Shown: positions 47,790-59,840, counted from the first letter of the stretch. The stretch: DNA of 64,000 nt from Paulownia fortunei (GCA_019321725.1 CM033110.1:4829278-4893277); one strand, 5' to 3'. Made by a program: numbers and translations. Notes: a model not told the origin generated them from the letters alone.

Positions 47790-48009
47790 CATCATGGTGT
47801 TGTAAAATTTGAGTATGAGTCTTGGAATTTTTGTTGTGATAATGAAAAAATTAAACGTGCACTTATTGAAATCCAGATGGATAGTAGAGTTGTCTACTTC
47901 TGAGCTAGAAGCTATTGATTTTTTAGCAAATATTCATCACTTCAATTGCATATTTTTTTTACCTCATTTAGTGAAAATAAATAAAGAGCTTGCATCTACA
48001 AGGCGAGGG
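47790..48009 (+). pseudogene. Helitron helicase-like N-terminus, copy 2 (left part)
   Basis: Encodes FEYESWNFCCDNEKIKRA-like and, after a frameshift, SELEAIDFLANIHHFNCIFF and VKINKELAST. It is cut at 48009 by the gypsy element and resumes at 56918 with GAQGIVYHDLSRLI. Confidence 0.75.
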
Positions 48010-48344
48010 TGTTGCGAAAATTCGTGAACGCAAGTGCACATTATTGTTAATAAGTAATAAAGTGATGAGTAAAGTATCGTTCCCTCGAGGACTGTTGAAT
48101 TATTAAGTACTGAAATTATCTTAACTCTAATTTTATTTGAATAAATTCAAGAATGTGTTGATAATTACAAACTAAATTCAACTCAACTAAACTAATAATA
48201 AAAAATATTTAAGAATAAAATTCAATAACTTTAAACCCTAGGGTTATGATTTCACTATTAATCTGAATTGAATAATTTATCTCATCAATCTTGATTTGTT
48301 TTCCAAGTGATAGTAAAAAATCTCTAAATTATCCACTAGCCTCT
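48010..48344 (-). repeat. 3' LTR, terminal part (minus)
   Basis: Begins TGTTGCGAAAATTCGTGAAC, the complement of the LTR end, and stops at CCACTAGCCTCT. It supplies exactly the part that is missing from the LTR at 51388-52601. Confidence 0.85.
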
Positions 48345-48776
48345 TGATAAGTTGGTTTTATACTAATAATTCATATACCTTTTGATTAATATTTGATTTT
48401 ATTTTCAAGTGTTTTTACTACTTTTTATGTATTTAGTTTGAAATGTTTTAGGTAATGACAAAAAGAGAAGAAAATGGAAAGAAACCAAAATCTTAGTTGA
48501 AATATTGAAAAATCTGAATTGTGGTGCTACTGATGGCAGTTTTCATATATCAATCATAAATCTTTGCTCAAATATGATATTGAATTGATTCTTGAACCAC
48601 TAGAAATATAAGAGATATATCTATAACTTCTATGTTTACTACAAAATTCAATTATATCGATTTCAATGAGCAAAACTGAGTTCAAGAATCAGCACTAGGC
48701 TGAAATTTTCTACTATGACACATCATGGTATTTCAAGCATAACTATCTCCACATATGTCGTATGTAGTTGATTCAA
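48345..48776 (+). repeat. Nested solo LTR, first part
   Basis: Starts TGATAAGTTGGTTTTATACT directly after CCTCT and aligns with the first 430 bases of the LTRs at 4764 and 18896. It changes to Gag coding sequence near 48777. Confidence 0.8.
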
Positions 48777-49837
48777 GTTCTTATGGAAATACCACATATA
48801 ATCTAGGATGGTGTAATCATCCTAACTTTTCATGGAGGAAAGGACAAAATGCAGTGAGCACTCAACCATCAAATTTTCAGCCTCTAAATCAGTCTCAACA
48901 GGTAAGTAAAGCGCCCCTAAATGATGCTATCAAGAAATTCATGGCAAGAACAGAGGCAACATTGGAAAAACAAAAGTATATTATTCAGAATCAATTAGCC
49001 TCTATTCAAAACCTGAAAGTCCAAATAGGTCAAATTGCTAATATGTTAAGCACAAGGTCTCAAGGTTCCTTGGCCAGCAACACTAAGACAAACCCCAAGG
49101 AGAATGTCCATGCCATTACTCTTCATAGTGGTGCCTTGGACAAATGCCCAACTATGTGAAATTTATGAAGGAGATACTCTCAACAAACGAATGCTAAAGG
49201 AATATAAAATGGTGGCACTCACTGAAGAATGTAGTGCCATTTTGCAAAAAAAGTTACCACCCAAGTTGAAATATCCAAAAAGTTTTACGATTCCTTGCAC
49301 TATTGGCAATTTGTTTATTAATAAAGTTTTATGCGATCTTGGTGCAAGTATTACTTTGATGCTCCTCTCTATTTTTAGGAAACTTGGGCTTGGAGAAGCT
49401 AATCCTACTATTGTCTCATTGCAATTGGCGGATAGGTACATCAAGTATCCGAGGGGAATCATAGAAGGCATGTTGATAAAAGTTGACAAGTTCATCTTCC
49501 CGACAGACTTTATTGTTCTTGACATAGATGAAGACCAAGATATTCTAATTATTCTTGGTCGATTATTTTTAGCAACTGGAAAAGCTCTTATTGATGTGCA
49601 AAAAGGCCAATTGGCCTTTGAGAGTCCAAGATGAACAAGTCACATTCCAAATCTTTAAGCCTATAAAGCACCTAAGCGAAGTTGATAGTCGTTTGCGAGT
49701 AGACATTGTTGATGAATGTATCCAAGTAACTACTCAAGCAAAACAACAATTTGAGCCTTCAAAAGTCTATTCATGTGGAATTTTAACCAAAGATAATCTT
49801 GAAACTTTGGAATTTGTGCGCCAAGCGAGTTGGCAAT
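48777..49837 (+). pseudogene. Athila-like Gag C-terminus and protease, inverted segment
   Basis: Gag tail: YGNTTYNLGWCNHPNFSWRK, FMARTEATLEKQK, IGQIANMLSTR, NVHAITLHSGALD. Protease: KMVALTEECSAILQKKLPP, PCTIGNLFINKVL, then CDLGASITLM (catalytic Asp codon at 49335), LQLADRYIKYPRGIIEGML and LGRLFLATGKALIDVQKG. In a shifted frame follow DEQVTFQIFKPIKHL and VDIVDECIQV up to a stop near 49838. The D-L-G-A active site is normal for Athila-type proteases. Frameshifts lie near 49150 and 49600. The polymerase region is not present after it. Confidence 0.85.
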
Positions 49838-51387
49838 GATTGAAAGGGTACAATGATGGTGGAGGGAACCTCAATAAGTCTATGATCATTTTGGCTGAAG
49901 ACTATAAACTAAATACATCTTGGGAGGCAACCTAAGTGTTTTACATTTTTTTTATTATTTAGTTGTTTAATATTTTTTTTTTAGTTTGATCATTTTTGTT
50001 TGTTTTCATTAAGATCCAACTCAAGTTTGGGGGAGGATTTATAAAATAAGGAGTGATATGCCACCAACTAATGAATGCATGTCCATCATTATTTTAGAAG
50101 AGGGGGATGATGAAGTTGATGCAAACTAACACTATTATCTTGCTTTATTTAATATCAAGGACAATGTTAGTTTTAAGTTTGGGGGTTGATGTATGTGCCT
50201 CATTTGCTTTTGTTTGTTTATAGCTTTTGAAAATTGATTAATGTTGTGCTTATCTATGTGCTTAACACTTGTGGAAATTTTCACCTTTCTTGTAATCATT
50301 TAAAATATTGAGCACATAGCCTTGAATATTTGATTTTTCTATTTACTTAGAAAAAGTTTATGTGAACTCGATATTTTTTTTTTTGCGATCTCATATAATT
50401 CTAGAACTTGTTTGATTGTCACTCGAGGCAAAATCCTAGGCTACATAATATTAAAGAAGTGATTTAGGTCATTCTTAGACTATTTGAGCCTTTCAAGTCA
50501 CCCTGTTTATGATGTATCATCTCAAGTATCCCCCGTTGAGCCATTTTCTTTGTCACCCTATAAAAATTAGCCTCAGCCAAATAATTAAGTTTTTTTTTCT
50601 TACATATTACCCCACACTTAGCTCATTACTATTCCAGTAACATCATTTTGAGCATTGAAAATGGTTTAAAAAAATGGCAAAATAAAGGTGATAATTTGTA
50701 CAAAACTCCCAAAAAATAAATGTAAAGAAAGATGAGAAAAGAGTGCAACACTCATTGTTCATAAAAATAAATAAAGTTTGGGAATGTAGAACTTCAAAAA
50801 AAATATGAAAAAAAAAGACAAAACAAAGGGAGTTTATTGAATAAAGTGGTGCGACAAATCAAAAGAAGAAAGGTTCGTAAAGGTGTGAGACGAAAATGTG
50901 GTGGTGCTCATCAACAGGGTTCTAAAATAGTTATGTGCTATGAGTAATTTGAACCACTATATTGTCTTTTATCCTACCATTACCCTAACCACACATTACA
51001 AGCTTTTAAAGTCCTAATGATCCTCGATGTCGTGTTAGTCTACATTAGTGAATAGTGACATAAAAAATAAGCCTATAGAATTCTAAAACACATAAATAAA
51101 AAATCAATAATTTGGTTGTGAGTTTGCATAACCGAATTCGAGTGGCAAAGAGTTAGATGTAAAAGGCTAGACACACACACACACTCAAAGAATTTAAAAA
51201 TGGGTGAATTTGACACTTGAGTTGAAATCGTGCATTTTGATGATATTTTGAGATTTCCTTGAGTTATTAACTCACAACATTTTTCGAAGCTCATTTGGTT
51301 AGTAGGTTTAATTAGCACTTGTTATTTTACTTATCTTATTTCTTTCTTTTGCTCGAGGACTAGCAAAATATTAAGTTTTGGGGTATT
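49838..51387 (+). other. Athila-like 3' non-coding region, inverted segment
   Basis: Starts soon after the protease with TCTTGGGAGGCAACCTAAGT, a phrase typical of the region after pol in these elements. It holds two CAAGTTTGGGGG-type tracts (about 50024 and 50177), an AC repeat near 51172, and TGCTCGAGGACTAGCAAAAT just before the LTR. No open frame of note on the plus strand. The jump from protease to this region marks the loss of reverse transcriptase, RNase H and integrase. Confidence 0.7.
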
Positions 51388-52601
51388 TAATGAGTGGATT
51401 TTATACCCATTAATTGAGTGTAATTTGCTTAACCTTTTATTAGTTTTTGAGTGTTTATGTTACGTTTTATTGCATCTAGTTTGAAATCTTGTAGGTAATG
51501 GAAAAATGAGAAGAAAATGGAAAGAAACATCAAACTTGGTTAAACTTTTGAAGAATCCACCTACTATTGAGGGCAATATTTGTATTTCAAATATAACTCT
51601 TTCCTCCAATATTATTTTTATTTGATTCTTAAATCATTTGATAGATAAGAGATATATCTATAACTTTTATATTTACCATCAAAAAGTCTACACTTGACTG
51701 AAAATTTTTGGTATGACATAATTTGGTATTTTAGAAATTACTCCCTCCACATATGTCATATTGAACTAATTCATGAAGATATAAAAATCTAAGACATAGA
51801 GCTACAATTCATATGAAAACACCAAAATCTAGTTTGGCCTAGAAAGTGGTGAACAATTGGTTGAAAAAGGCTATAGGCACTGTAGACATGGATTTTGGGC
51901 AGTAAGGGCAGCGCCTAGGCGTTGCAGGTACTGTTTTGGACCAGACGGACAAGTAAGGTCAAAATGGGCATTTTAGCCTCTTTAGGCAATTTCCCATCTG
52001 ATTTAACATCCTAAGATCCTCCAATTCATATTTTGAGAGAGGGAGAGAAGAGAAAAGAAGCCAAGAAAGAAGAAAAAAGAAGAGAAGAAGAGAAGAAGAT
52101 GAGAGATTTCTTCCAAGAGTTGAGAAGAAGACATCTACAAGGGGAAGAAACTCATTCTACTTTCAAGTTTTATTTCATTTTCCTCTTTCTCTCATTAATT
52201 ATGTTCATGGATATTGTTAAGTTATTATTCATTTTTATCATCATGAACTAATTTATTTTTCTAGGGTTGTGATGTAATCTAATTATGATGTTTTGAATAT
52301 TTGTATCAATTCAATTCTTAATTTAATTTTCAAGTTGAGTTTTCTACATAGTTCTTAATGCTTTCAATTACTTGGTTACTAATTGAATAATTTGATAATC
52401 ATATTGACCCGGAAGGCGATATATATATTTAGTTCTATGTGTAGAAAATCATAAATTATATATAAGATAGGAATATAGTTGCATGGTTTGTGTAGTCTTG
52501 TTAGAGATCCATAGAACCTAATAAATTCTTGATTGTTGTAATTCACATAGGAATATAGTGGGGTAGAAATTGATGATATTTTAATTAGACCTTGGGAGAG
52601 G
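51388..52601 (+). repeat. 3' LTR, first part (inverted with the segment)
   Basis: Starts TAATGAGTGGATTTTATACC after a short G-rich tract and runs to CTTGGGAGAGG. Together with 48010-48344 it makes one LTR of about 1545 bases, against 1549 for the intact solo LTR at 18896. The open frame at 52033-52251 comes from the purine-rich tract. Confidence 0.85.
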
Positions 52602-53770
52602 TGTTCGTGAAATATTTTGTAAATCGCAAGTGCACGGTGTCAAGTTTTAATACAATGGTGAGTTGAGTTGAGTATCCATAAGGATTGTAATCAAACATTG
52701 CAGCAAGTATTGTAGTTTAAATAGTCCTAATTTTATTTAGAAAATCAAGTGATGATTGGTAAACAAAGTAGAATAAAATAAAATTGCAAAGGTAAAACTA
52801 GAATTCTTAGAAATAATACAACAGACACCTGAACAAGAAATTCTAGAGGAATGACTCATCTAATTATCACCTATGTTCTTCCTTTCCAAATATACTAATT
52901 TAAGCCAATAATACATGTAAGTCAAGAATTCCTAAGCTCATCAATGCCCTCTCTCAAGTGCCGAATTCATTATGAGTTCCAATATGAATTTCAATATCTT
53001 TATAAAAACTTAAGAATAAAACTCTACAAAGGTTCAATGAATTTTTCTTCAAAACTTCAAAGGTTTTATAAGTTTCTCAACTCTATGATTTCTAGGTTAT
53101 GTTATCTTTATGATCATGTATATTATTTTCTCTCTTGAGTATTGAATCTCATATATCAAACACTCTCAATTAATGGCTAAATAATTAAGATGCAATACTA
53201 AATAAGATAACATAAACAAGATGAATAACTTGAACTAATAATATTTAGAATTCAAAACATAGGATCAAATAAGGTTACATTATCATCTAGAAAGAAATGT
53301 TTAGTTCATCATGTATGAATATAACTTCAACAAATACATAAGAAAGAGCATGGAAAATTTTCACCAATTTGTGAAGTGGAAGAAATGGTTGAAGCTCTTA
53401 TTGTCTTAAAGAATGGCTTTCTCCCAAAAATGACTTCTCCTTATGTCCAACAGTACTTCTTCTGTCCAAGAACAACTCCTCATGTTCAAAATACCTTTGG
53501 AGGCTCGTTGGGGTCCTTAAAATCAGATGGGAGAAGCATAGATATGGCAAAAAAACCCATTTTGGCCCTTTTATCCGCGTGACAACACGTAGGCATTAAC
53601 TGGACAGACTGGCACTGAACTTTCTATCTTCAGCATCTATAGCCTTTTTTAAACATATTTTTGACCACTTTTTTGTCTGACCTGGCTTTTCATGATTCAT
53701 ACTAATTGTAGCTCTATGTTTTATAACATTATTAATCATTATAGCTCTAATGCTATCACTTGATGTTAGT
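52602..53770 (-). repeat. Nested solo LTR, second part
   Basis: Directly after AGAGG the sequence reads TGTTCGTGAAATATTTTGTA, the complement of an LTR end. Its reverse complement follows the layout of the Athila-like LTRs: CTACAATTAGTATGAATCAT, the ATGCCTACGTGTTG part, the GGGCCAAAATGGG part and the tail. With 48345-48776 it adds to about 1.59 kb, close to the 1.55 and 1.66 kb of other solo LTRs. Confidence 0.7.
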
Positions 53771-55045
53771 GGTTGAGATCTTATAACCTAATTATGTAAT
53801 TCTATATTTAGATAAGATAAATAATAGATTGATTAATATAATGGATATTCATAGGTTATATGTTATAATTTTAGAAGTGTTAAAGGTGTCACTAGTAACC
53901 TTATATGATTCGATTTAAATTGATTGAGGTGTTTTAAAGGTATACATCCATAGATTAATATACTTGGGATATCAGATATGATATATTATGATTTAAGTGT
54001 CATAATACAAGGTTCATACGTGCATGTGATTTTAGAAAATGAAAACCAAACAATCATTTAAGAATCAGATGTCGATCGGTTTGGAGATCGAATGAACGGT
54101 CAAGAAATTATGGCATAATGTATTATCCGATCATATAAAAATTAAAGTAGGTTGTACATAGATAAATAAGTAATAAGAAACACTAGATTAGGGCTGCATA
54201 ATTTGTAAATAACATTAGATTTGAATCACCACTTGACACCTCAAGTTTTGCCACCTCAAGCTTTGCCACCTCAAGCTTCTACCTCAACCTTTCTTCATTT
54301 CTATCCTTGAACCATGACCAAAAACTATTTTATGAGCTATTTCACCTCCAAAACCTTTATATTGAATTTTAGAAATTGCTCTCAAGTAATTCCAAGTAAA
54401 GAAAAAAGTGAAGGAAGCAAAAGAAAGTAAGGAGAAGCAAGTTGAAGCTAAAATCTGTGCATAGGTGAGCTTAACTCATGTTTTTTATTTAAGTTCTTAA
54501 ATTTTTTGAGGGTTTATGATTTTTAAAGCTTCTATTATTGATTATAATCATGTTAGGATGTTAATTGTGGTCTTATAATTCACAAAAGAAGGATTTTTAG
54601 TTGTAAAATCACAATAAAAATCACTAAGGACAGAAACTGTATACTTGCTCATTTTTTATATTAAAGCTTTTATATGTATAATAACTTAATTAAAATATAT
54701 GTATTTCACCATATATGTGTTTATATATGTGTCTAGGTGATGGATGTAAGTTTATAGAGGTTATAAATTATAATATAGTGTGATAATTAAAGAGGTGCTC
54801 AAAACTGTCTTCTTTAAATTTCAGATTCTGTCCTATGTGAATGGTGCTGGTTTTACATCAATAAATCCATTATTTTTCTCAGTACTTTGACCTGGTTGTA
54901 TCTTTATATATGTTATCTAAGTATGGTGAAAATTTGGAAGTGATTGAATGAATATACTTAAGGGTGCCAAAAACCATTAATGTCATGAAGTGTGCAAAAT
55001 TATCACGATAGGAAAATAATCTATTTTAGTATATTATGAAGAGAG
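53771..55045. other. Extra DNA at the inversion breakpoint
   Basis: About 1.28 kb between the second LTR part and the broken Gag. It matches neither the LTR nor Gag by eye. It contains a short tandem repeat (GCCACCTCAAGCTTT-type, three units at 54236-54290). Either filler from repair or a later insertion. Confidence 0.5.
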
Positions 55046-55978
55046 CTGAACTTTAGAGTATGGATTGTTTTGTCGATTAGCATTCCCCACAAATTATGCT
55101 TGGTCTGGCTAAGATGGAGCGAATGCGTTCCCAACTTGACATTCCATGCTATGCTGCGGACTACTGCAAAAATTACATACCTCAACTGATATGGGAGTGG
55201 GATTTCTATGAAGAGTGTTAAATTGCTTAGACAAAACAACAGCAACTTGAGTAGTAAGAGTAGCAAGTCCATCAACATCATGAACTCCAAATACTTTCTT
55301 TGGTGTAATTCTTTCTGAAGGCCATTGATAAGCATTTGCAGCCATGGTCTCAAAAAGATCGTAGGCCTCCTTATGTGTTTTGCCTATAAAAGCTCCACCA
55401 GCGGCAACATCCACTAGAGTTCTAGTTGAACCACTCAAACTATTATAGAAAGTTTGTACTTGCAACTAATTTTGTAAACCATGATGTGGGCAGCTCCTCA
55501 ATAGATTCTTATACCTTTCTCAAGCCTCATGTAAGGATTCCAAGTCATATTGTGCAAAGGTCATGATATCATTCCGCATCTTTGTTGTCTTAGTGGGTAG
55601 GAAGAACTTAGCTAGAAAGCTTTGAGCTAAGCGTGCCCAAGTAGTGATTTTCTGGGCATGTAGAGAATTTAACCAAATTTTGGCCTTGTGTCGAAGTAAA
55701 AATGGAAACAATCTCAATCTAATAGTGTCATCAATAACGCCATTGTACTTGAACGTATCATAAATTTTAAGAAAACTAGCTATGTGTGCATTTGGATCCT
55801 CATTGGCTAATCTACAGAACTGATTAGCCAGAATCATCTTAATAATAGCCGGTTTGATCTGAAAATTATTTGCTTGAATGATAGGGGGCTTGATTCCCAA
55901 AAATGTATCAATGACCATAGATATATCATAATCACGTAGTGCCTTATTAATCTATATATTTTCCCTCGTATCTGCCAT
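55046..55978 (-). pseudogene. Athila-like Gag N-terminal part
   Basis: The ATG at 55978 opens MADTREN. A stop follows, then a long open part (55918-55520): NQFCRLANEDPNAHIASFLK, GVIDDTIRLRLFPFLLRHKA, WLNSLHAQKITTWARLAQ, FLAKFFLPTKTTKMRNDI. After a stop near 55518 comes LQVQTFYNSLSGSTRTLVD, AAGGAFIGKTHKEAYDLFET, NAYQWPSER and the knuckle-like CNFCSSPQHSMEC. The last Gag residues are FVGNANRQNNPYS at about 55047, precisely where the inverted segment takes up (YGNTTYNLGW at 48777). Confidence 0.88.
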
Positions 55979-56130
55979 GAACCTTTGAGACTTGTTTAGG
56001 AGCTTCACTCTTCACCCTCGATCAACGCCTGAAAATTTAAAATGGAAAAATGAAAGAAAAAGAGAAAATAATAATAAAAAAATTCAAACTAAAATTAGAG
56101 TTACTTGTATCGATATTAACAAAACAAAAC

Positions 56131-56150
56131 AGTCCCCGACAATGGCGCCA
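56131..56150 (-). other. Primer-binding site, Asp-tRNA type
   Basis: Minus strand TGGCGCCATTGTCGGGGACT, six bases inside the LTR end. It fits the 3' end of plant aspartate tRNA with two changes and is typical of Athila-like elements. Confidence 0.85.
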
Positions 56151-56156
56151 AAAACT

Positions 56157-56917
56157 TGTTGCGAAAATTCGTGAATGCAAGTGCACATTGTCATTAACAA
56201 GTAATAAAGTAATGAGTAAGTATCGTTCCCTCGAGGACTGTTGAATTATTAAGTACTGAAATTATGTTGACTCTAATTTTATTTCAATAAACTCAAGATT
56301 GTGTTGATGATTACAAACTAAATCCAACTAAACTAAATAATAATAAAATATATTTAAGAATAAAATTCAATAACTTAAAAGTTTAGGGTTATGATTTCAC
56401 CATAATTAATTCGAATTGAATAATTCATCTCATCGATCTTAATTTATTTTCTAAGTGATAGTCGAAAATCCCTAAATTATCCACTAGCCTCTTCCAAAGT
56501 GTAATAAAAATATCATCAATTGCTAACCCGCTATATTCCTATGTGAATTACAACAATCAATAATTTATTAGGTTATATAGATCTCTAATAAGACTACACA
56601 AACTATGTAAGTATATTCGTATCTTACATGCAATTTATAAATCTATCTCTTATATTTCTAATAGTTCAGGAATCAAGTCAAAATGCTATTGGAGCAAAGC
56701 ATTATTGTTGAAATACAAGCACTGCCCTCAATAGCACCATAAGGTGAATTCTTCAAAATTTTAACCAAGTTTTATGTTTCTTTCCATTTTCTTCTCATTT
56801 TGCCATTACCTACAAGATTTCAAACTAAATGCAATAAAAGGTAACATAAACACTCAAAAAATAATCAAAAAGTTAAGCAAATGGTACTCAATTAATGGGT
56901 ATAAAATCCACTCATCA
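56157..56917 (-). repeat. 5' LTR with internal deletion, 761 bp
   Basis: Minus strand starts TGATGAGTGGATTTTATACC and ends TTTTCGCAACA. The middle of the LTR (about 790 bases, including the purine-rich tract) is missing; the junction near 56650 joins the AGATAGAT part to ATAAATTGCATG. Its start and end match the LTR at 51388/48010. Confidence 0.85.
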
Positions 56918-57500
56918 AGGGGCACAGGGAATTGTCTATCATGATCTTTCAAGATTAATTTTCAAAGAAGACGGTCTTGGTCATTTTCAATTGTATTTTC
57001 TAGAAACTAAAAATAAAGTAGGAAACTCGAATTTATTCAATGTCACTGTGAAGAAATTCCCAAAGTTTATTGAAGTAAATCTATATGATTTTTTTCCTTC
57101 ATAAAATTAATGCATTATCCTTCAATAGATAACGTTCAACTCCATATCTCAAAAGATGTGAAACTAGATCAAAGTTCTCAAATAGCTTACCAAGTTGTAG
57201 CTATATGGTTTGAATAAAATAATGCTAACATACCTTTCAAACGAGACATTGTAGTTCGTACGCATTTCGGCCACAAACACAAAATAAGATATTATATGGA
57301 TATTTTGACCCATTGCAATACACTTTTTTCTTAGCGGCGAGATAGGATGGTATCAAAATATTAAAAAGCTCGCTGCTAAGACATCTACTATCCCAACCCA
57401 TATTTATGTTCAATCGACATTAATAAATTCAAGTAAAGTTGGACAAGAACAAGGTATATCTTACACCAACTCAAGTAAAGAACACCTATAAAAAATAATA
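56918..57500 (+). pseudogene. Helitron helicase-like N-terminus, copy 2 (right part)
   Basis: Continues copy 2: GAQGIVYHDLSRLIFKEDGL, HFQLYFLETKNKVGNSN, VTVKKFPKFIEVNLY, then in other frames VQLHISKDVKLDQ, NIPFKRDIVV and an FSRGEIG-like end (57337-57352), with STIPTH after it. The order is that of plant Helitron N-terminal regions. Frameshifts lie near 57100. Confidence 0.8.
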
Positions 57501-59020
57501 AATGGGTTACTTAACAACGAAAGGTACAAGAGTAATATATAGGTAGTTCAACAATAGCGTATTCTACTAACTTGTGCAAAAATCAGAATACTAGAACAAC
57601 AAGGTTAATTGCTTAGCAAGGAAAGAAAAATGAAGAAGACGTATGGTTTTATGTTTATGTATATTTAAAGAAATTATAAATATTTCTTGCGCAACCAATA
57701 CTTTTTTTAAATTAGCAATTATTCTATTATTTGATCCAACTTATCTTTAATTTTGCGTGGCATTATATTTTGACATAGGTTAAAATACAAAGTTGCTAGT
57801 AAAAATAAATACGTCTAATTATATTTCTTTGTTGAAATAGAAAGACGTTCTATATTAATTTGTTTCTCAATAAACTTACAATTTCTTTTATAATTTTTAC
57901 ATGTAGTTAAATGATATACCAAAACCTTGCTTCATTTTTTAAAACATTCAATTTACAAATAACAAACAATTAATTTGTACTTCATTTATTGTTTATTCTC
58001 TATTATGCACTTCTGATTTCTAACTTTTGCAATGAAATTGTGTATCTTCCTTATTTTCATACAGATACAACAACAAAAACGCAACTTACATGCTTAACTA
58101 TTATATATTTTAGTGAATAGCACACTTGGTAATGATCTCAATCTAGTCCATAAAAGTTTAACAATCATCTCAATGTACTCAAAATAATTTTACCTAGCTC
58201 AATGAAAATATATGTTGAAATTAATTCATGTGTATCATAACTTAATCTATTTGATTTAGTTATTATTTAAGTTCATAAAATTATATTAATTTGATATTGG
58301 TTAAATCTAAAGTTGGTACTATACATTAATATTTTGAATTATATAATTTTCTATGGAACTAAAAGTCACGGTATATTAAATTTCTTTCCAATATACCTAA
58401 TTTGTTTGTACAATTTTCCTTGAAAATTAAATATTATATGAAAACCTTGCTTCAGTTTCTAAGCTGATCATGTTATTTTTCAGTGAATAATCTACAAGAT
58501 GTTGATGTTTCTAGCCCACAAAAATTTTCTTCTGCAGAGGATTTTGTCCAAGAACAAGAAAGTACATTATGAAATAGACACCTCTTTTAATTCTCTATTT
58601 GAACACTTATGATGTTTCTAGAATAGACGCTTGGGATTCTAATAGTTTTGCAAAATGAAAATACTAGAAAAAATGAAGTTGATTACTTAACAACAAAAGA
58701 AAAATGAGAAAGATGTTTGTCTTTATGTTTATATTGATGTACTTAAACTAACAATATTTCTAGCAACATACATATAAGGTTAAGATGCATAAGAAATGAA
58801 GAGTTCAATTGCAAATAAGCAAAAATCACATGTTACATAGCTTTTCAAAGCCTAGGTTCCACGTGAATCAGAAGAATAGTAATATAAAGTTTTCTAGTAT
58901 TTATATTATACTGAAGCAATCATTCACTTTAGTATAAAATCTAGAATATTTGAATCATTTTCTTTTCCTTTAGATTCAATACTTTATGAACCCACATACT
59001 CAGAGATCACATGAATTAAA
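57501..59020 (+). mobile_element. Helitron-derived copy 2, downstream part
   Basis: Same order as copy 1: a block near 57509-57650, intron-like AT-rich DNA, an STLGNDLNLVHKSL block after TTTTAG (58112-), and RFSS-type block NNLQDVDVSSPQKFSSAEDF (58484-58565) after TTTCAG. The last carries a three-base in-frame deletion relative to copy 1. Confidence 0.65.
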
Positions 59021-59840
59021 AAAAAATGCTCAATTGCATTCATTGTGGTGTTGTAAGATTTGAGTATGCGCCTTCAAATTTTTGTTGCGATAATCGAAAA
59101 TTTAAACTTGCACCTATTGAAGTTTTGGATAAATTGTATGAGTTATTTACTTATAAGTCAGAAGATGCTATTGAATTTCTAACAAATATTCATCCATTCA
59201 ATTTCATTTTCTCTTTTACCTCAAGTAGTGTGAAAATAAGTAAAGAGCTTGCATATGCAAGACAAGGGGCACAAGGTTAATTCTCAAGGAAGAAGATTTT
59301 GGTCATTTGTAATTGTATTTTGTTAAAACCAAAAATGAGGTAGGAAACTCGACTTTATCTGAAGTTACTATAAAGAAACTCACAAAGGTTTTAGAGGTAA
59401 ATCTATATGCAAAAATCTTTAGAAAGTTAAAGGATTATCCTTCAAAGAATAATGTTCAACTCCATATTTCAAAAGATGTGAAATTAGATCAATGAGTGTA
59501 TAATTCTCTAATAGCTAGTCAAGTTGCAACTGTATGGATTGAAGGAAATAATGCAAACATACCTTTCAAATGAGACATTATAGTCCATACACATTCAGAC
59601 TGCAAATACAAAATAAAACATTATAATGAATGTTTTGACCCATTACAATATCCACTTATTTTTCCTATAGGGAGAGAGGATGTTATCAAAATATTAAAAT
59701 ATTGTCATTAAGCATTAACTATTCCAGTGCATATTACTAGTTCTGTTCAATCGACAAAAATGATACAAGTAAAGTTGGACAAGAACCTAGTACATCTTGC
59801 ACCAACTCAAGTAATGAACATATATAAAAAAAGAAATAAT
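59021..59840 (+). pseudogene. Helitron helicase-like N-terminus, copy 3
   Basis: The best-preserved copy. From 59026: CIHCGVVRFEYAPSNFCCDN, KLAPIEVLDKLYELFTYKSE, IEFLTNIHPFNFIFSFTSSS, VKISKELAYARQGAQG (84 open codons). Next frame from 59313: YFVKTKNEVGNSTLSEVTIK, KLTKVLEVNLYAKIFRKLKD, NNVQLHISKDVKLDQ (60 codons). Then VATVWIEGNNANIPF and CFDPLQYPLIF near 59645. About 80 residues between RQG and HFQLYF are deleted. The motif set (CCHC-like start, FSFTS, DPLQYPLFFP) is that of Helitron proteins upstream of the Rep nuclease motif. Confidence 0.82.

Larger units (their letters stand above)
48010..56917 (-). mobile_element. Athila-like gypsy element with internal inversion, 8.9 kb
   Basis: Inserted in Helitron copy 2: GAGGG lies at its left and AGGGG at its right, sharing AGGG. 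On the minus strand: 5' LTR (56917-56157), primer-binding site (56150-56131), Gag start (55978) to about 55046. The rest of Gag, the protease, the 3' non-coding part and the first 1.2 kb of the 3' LTR (48777-52601) lie in the opposite direction, and the last 335 bases of the 3' LTR (48344-48010) are back in the minus direction. A solo LTR of another family is split around this inverted block (48345-48776 and 52602-about 53770). Reverse transcriptase, RNase H and integrase are absent. Confidence 0.8.

Noticed and set aside
52033..52251. Lys/Glu/Arg-rich frame as a small basic protein
   Set aside because: It is the translation of the purine-rich tract shared by all Athila-like LTRs in the window (also 10751-10945 on the other strand).
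48345..52601. A plain plus-strand gypsy element nested in a minus-strand one
   Set aside because: It would need its own direct target duplication and two like LTRs. Instead its two LTR parts belong to different families, each continues outside the segment, and the flanking pentamers are inverted copies.
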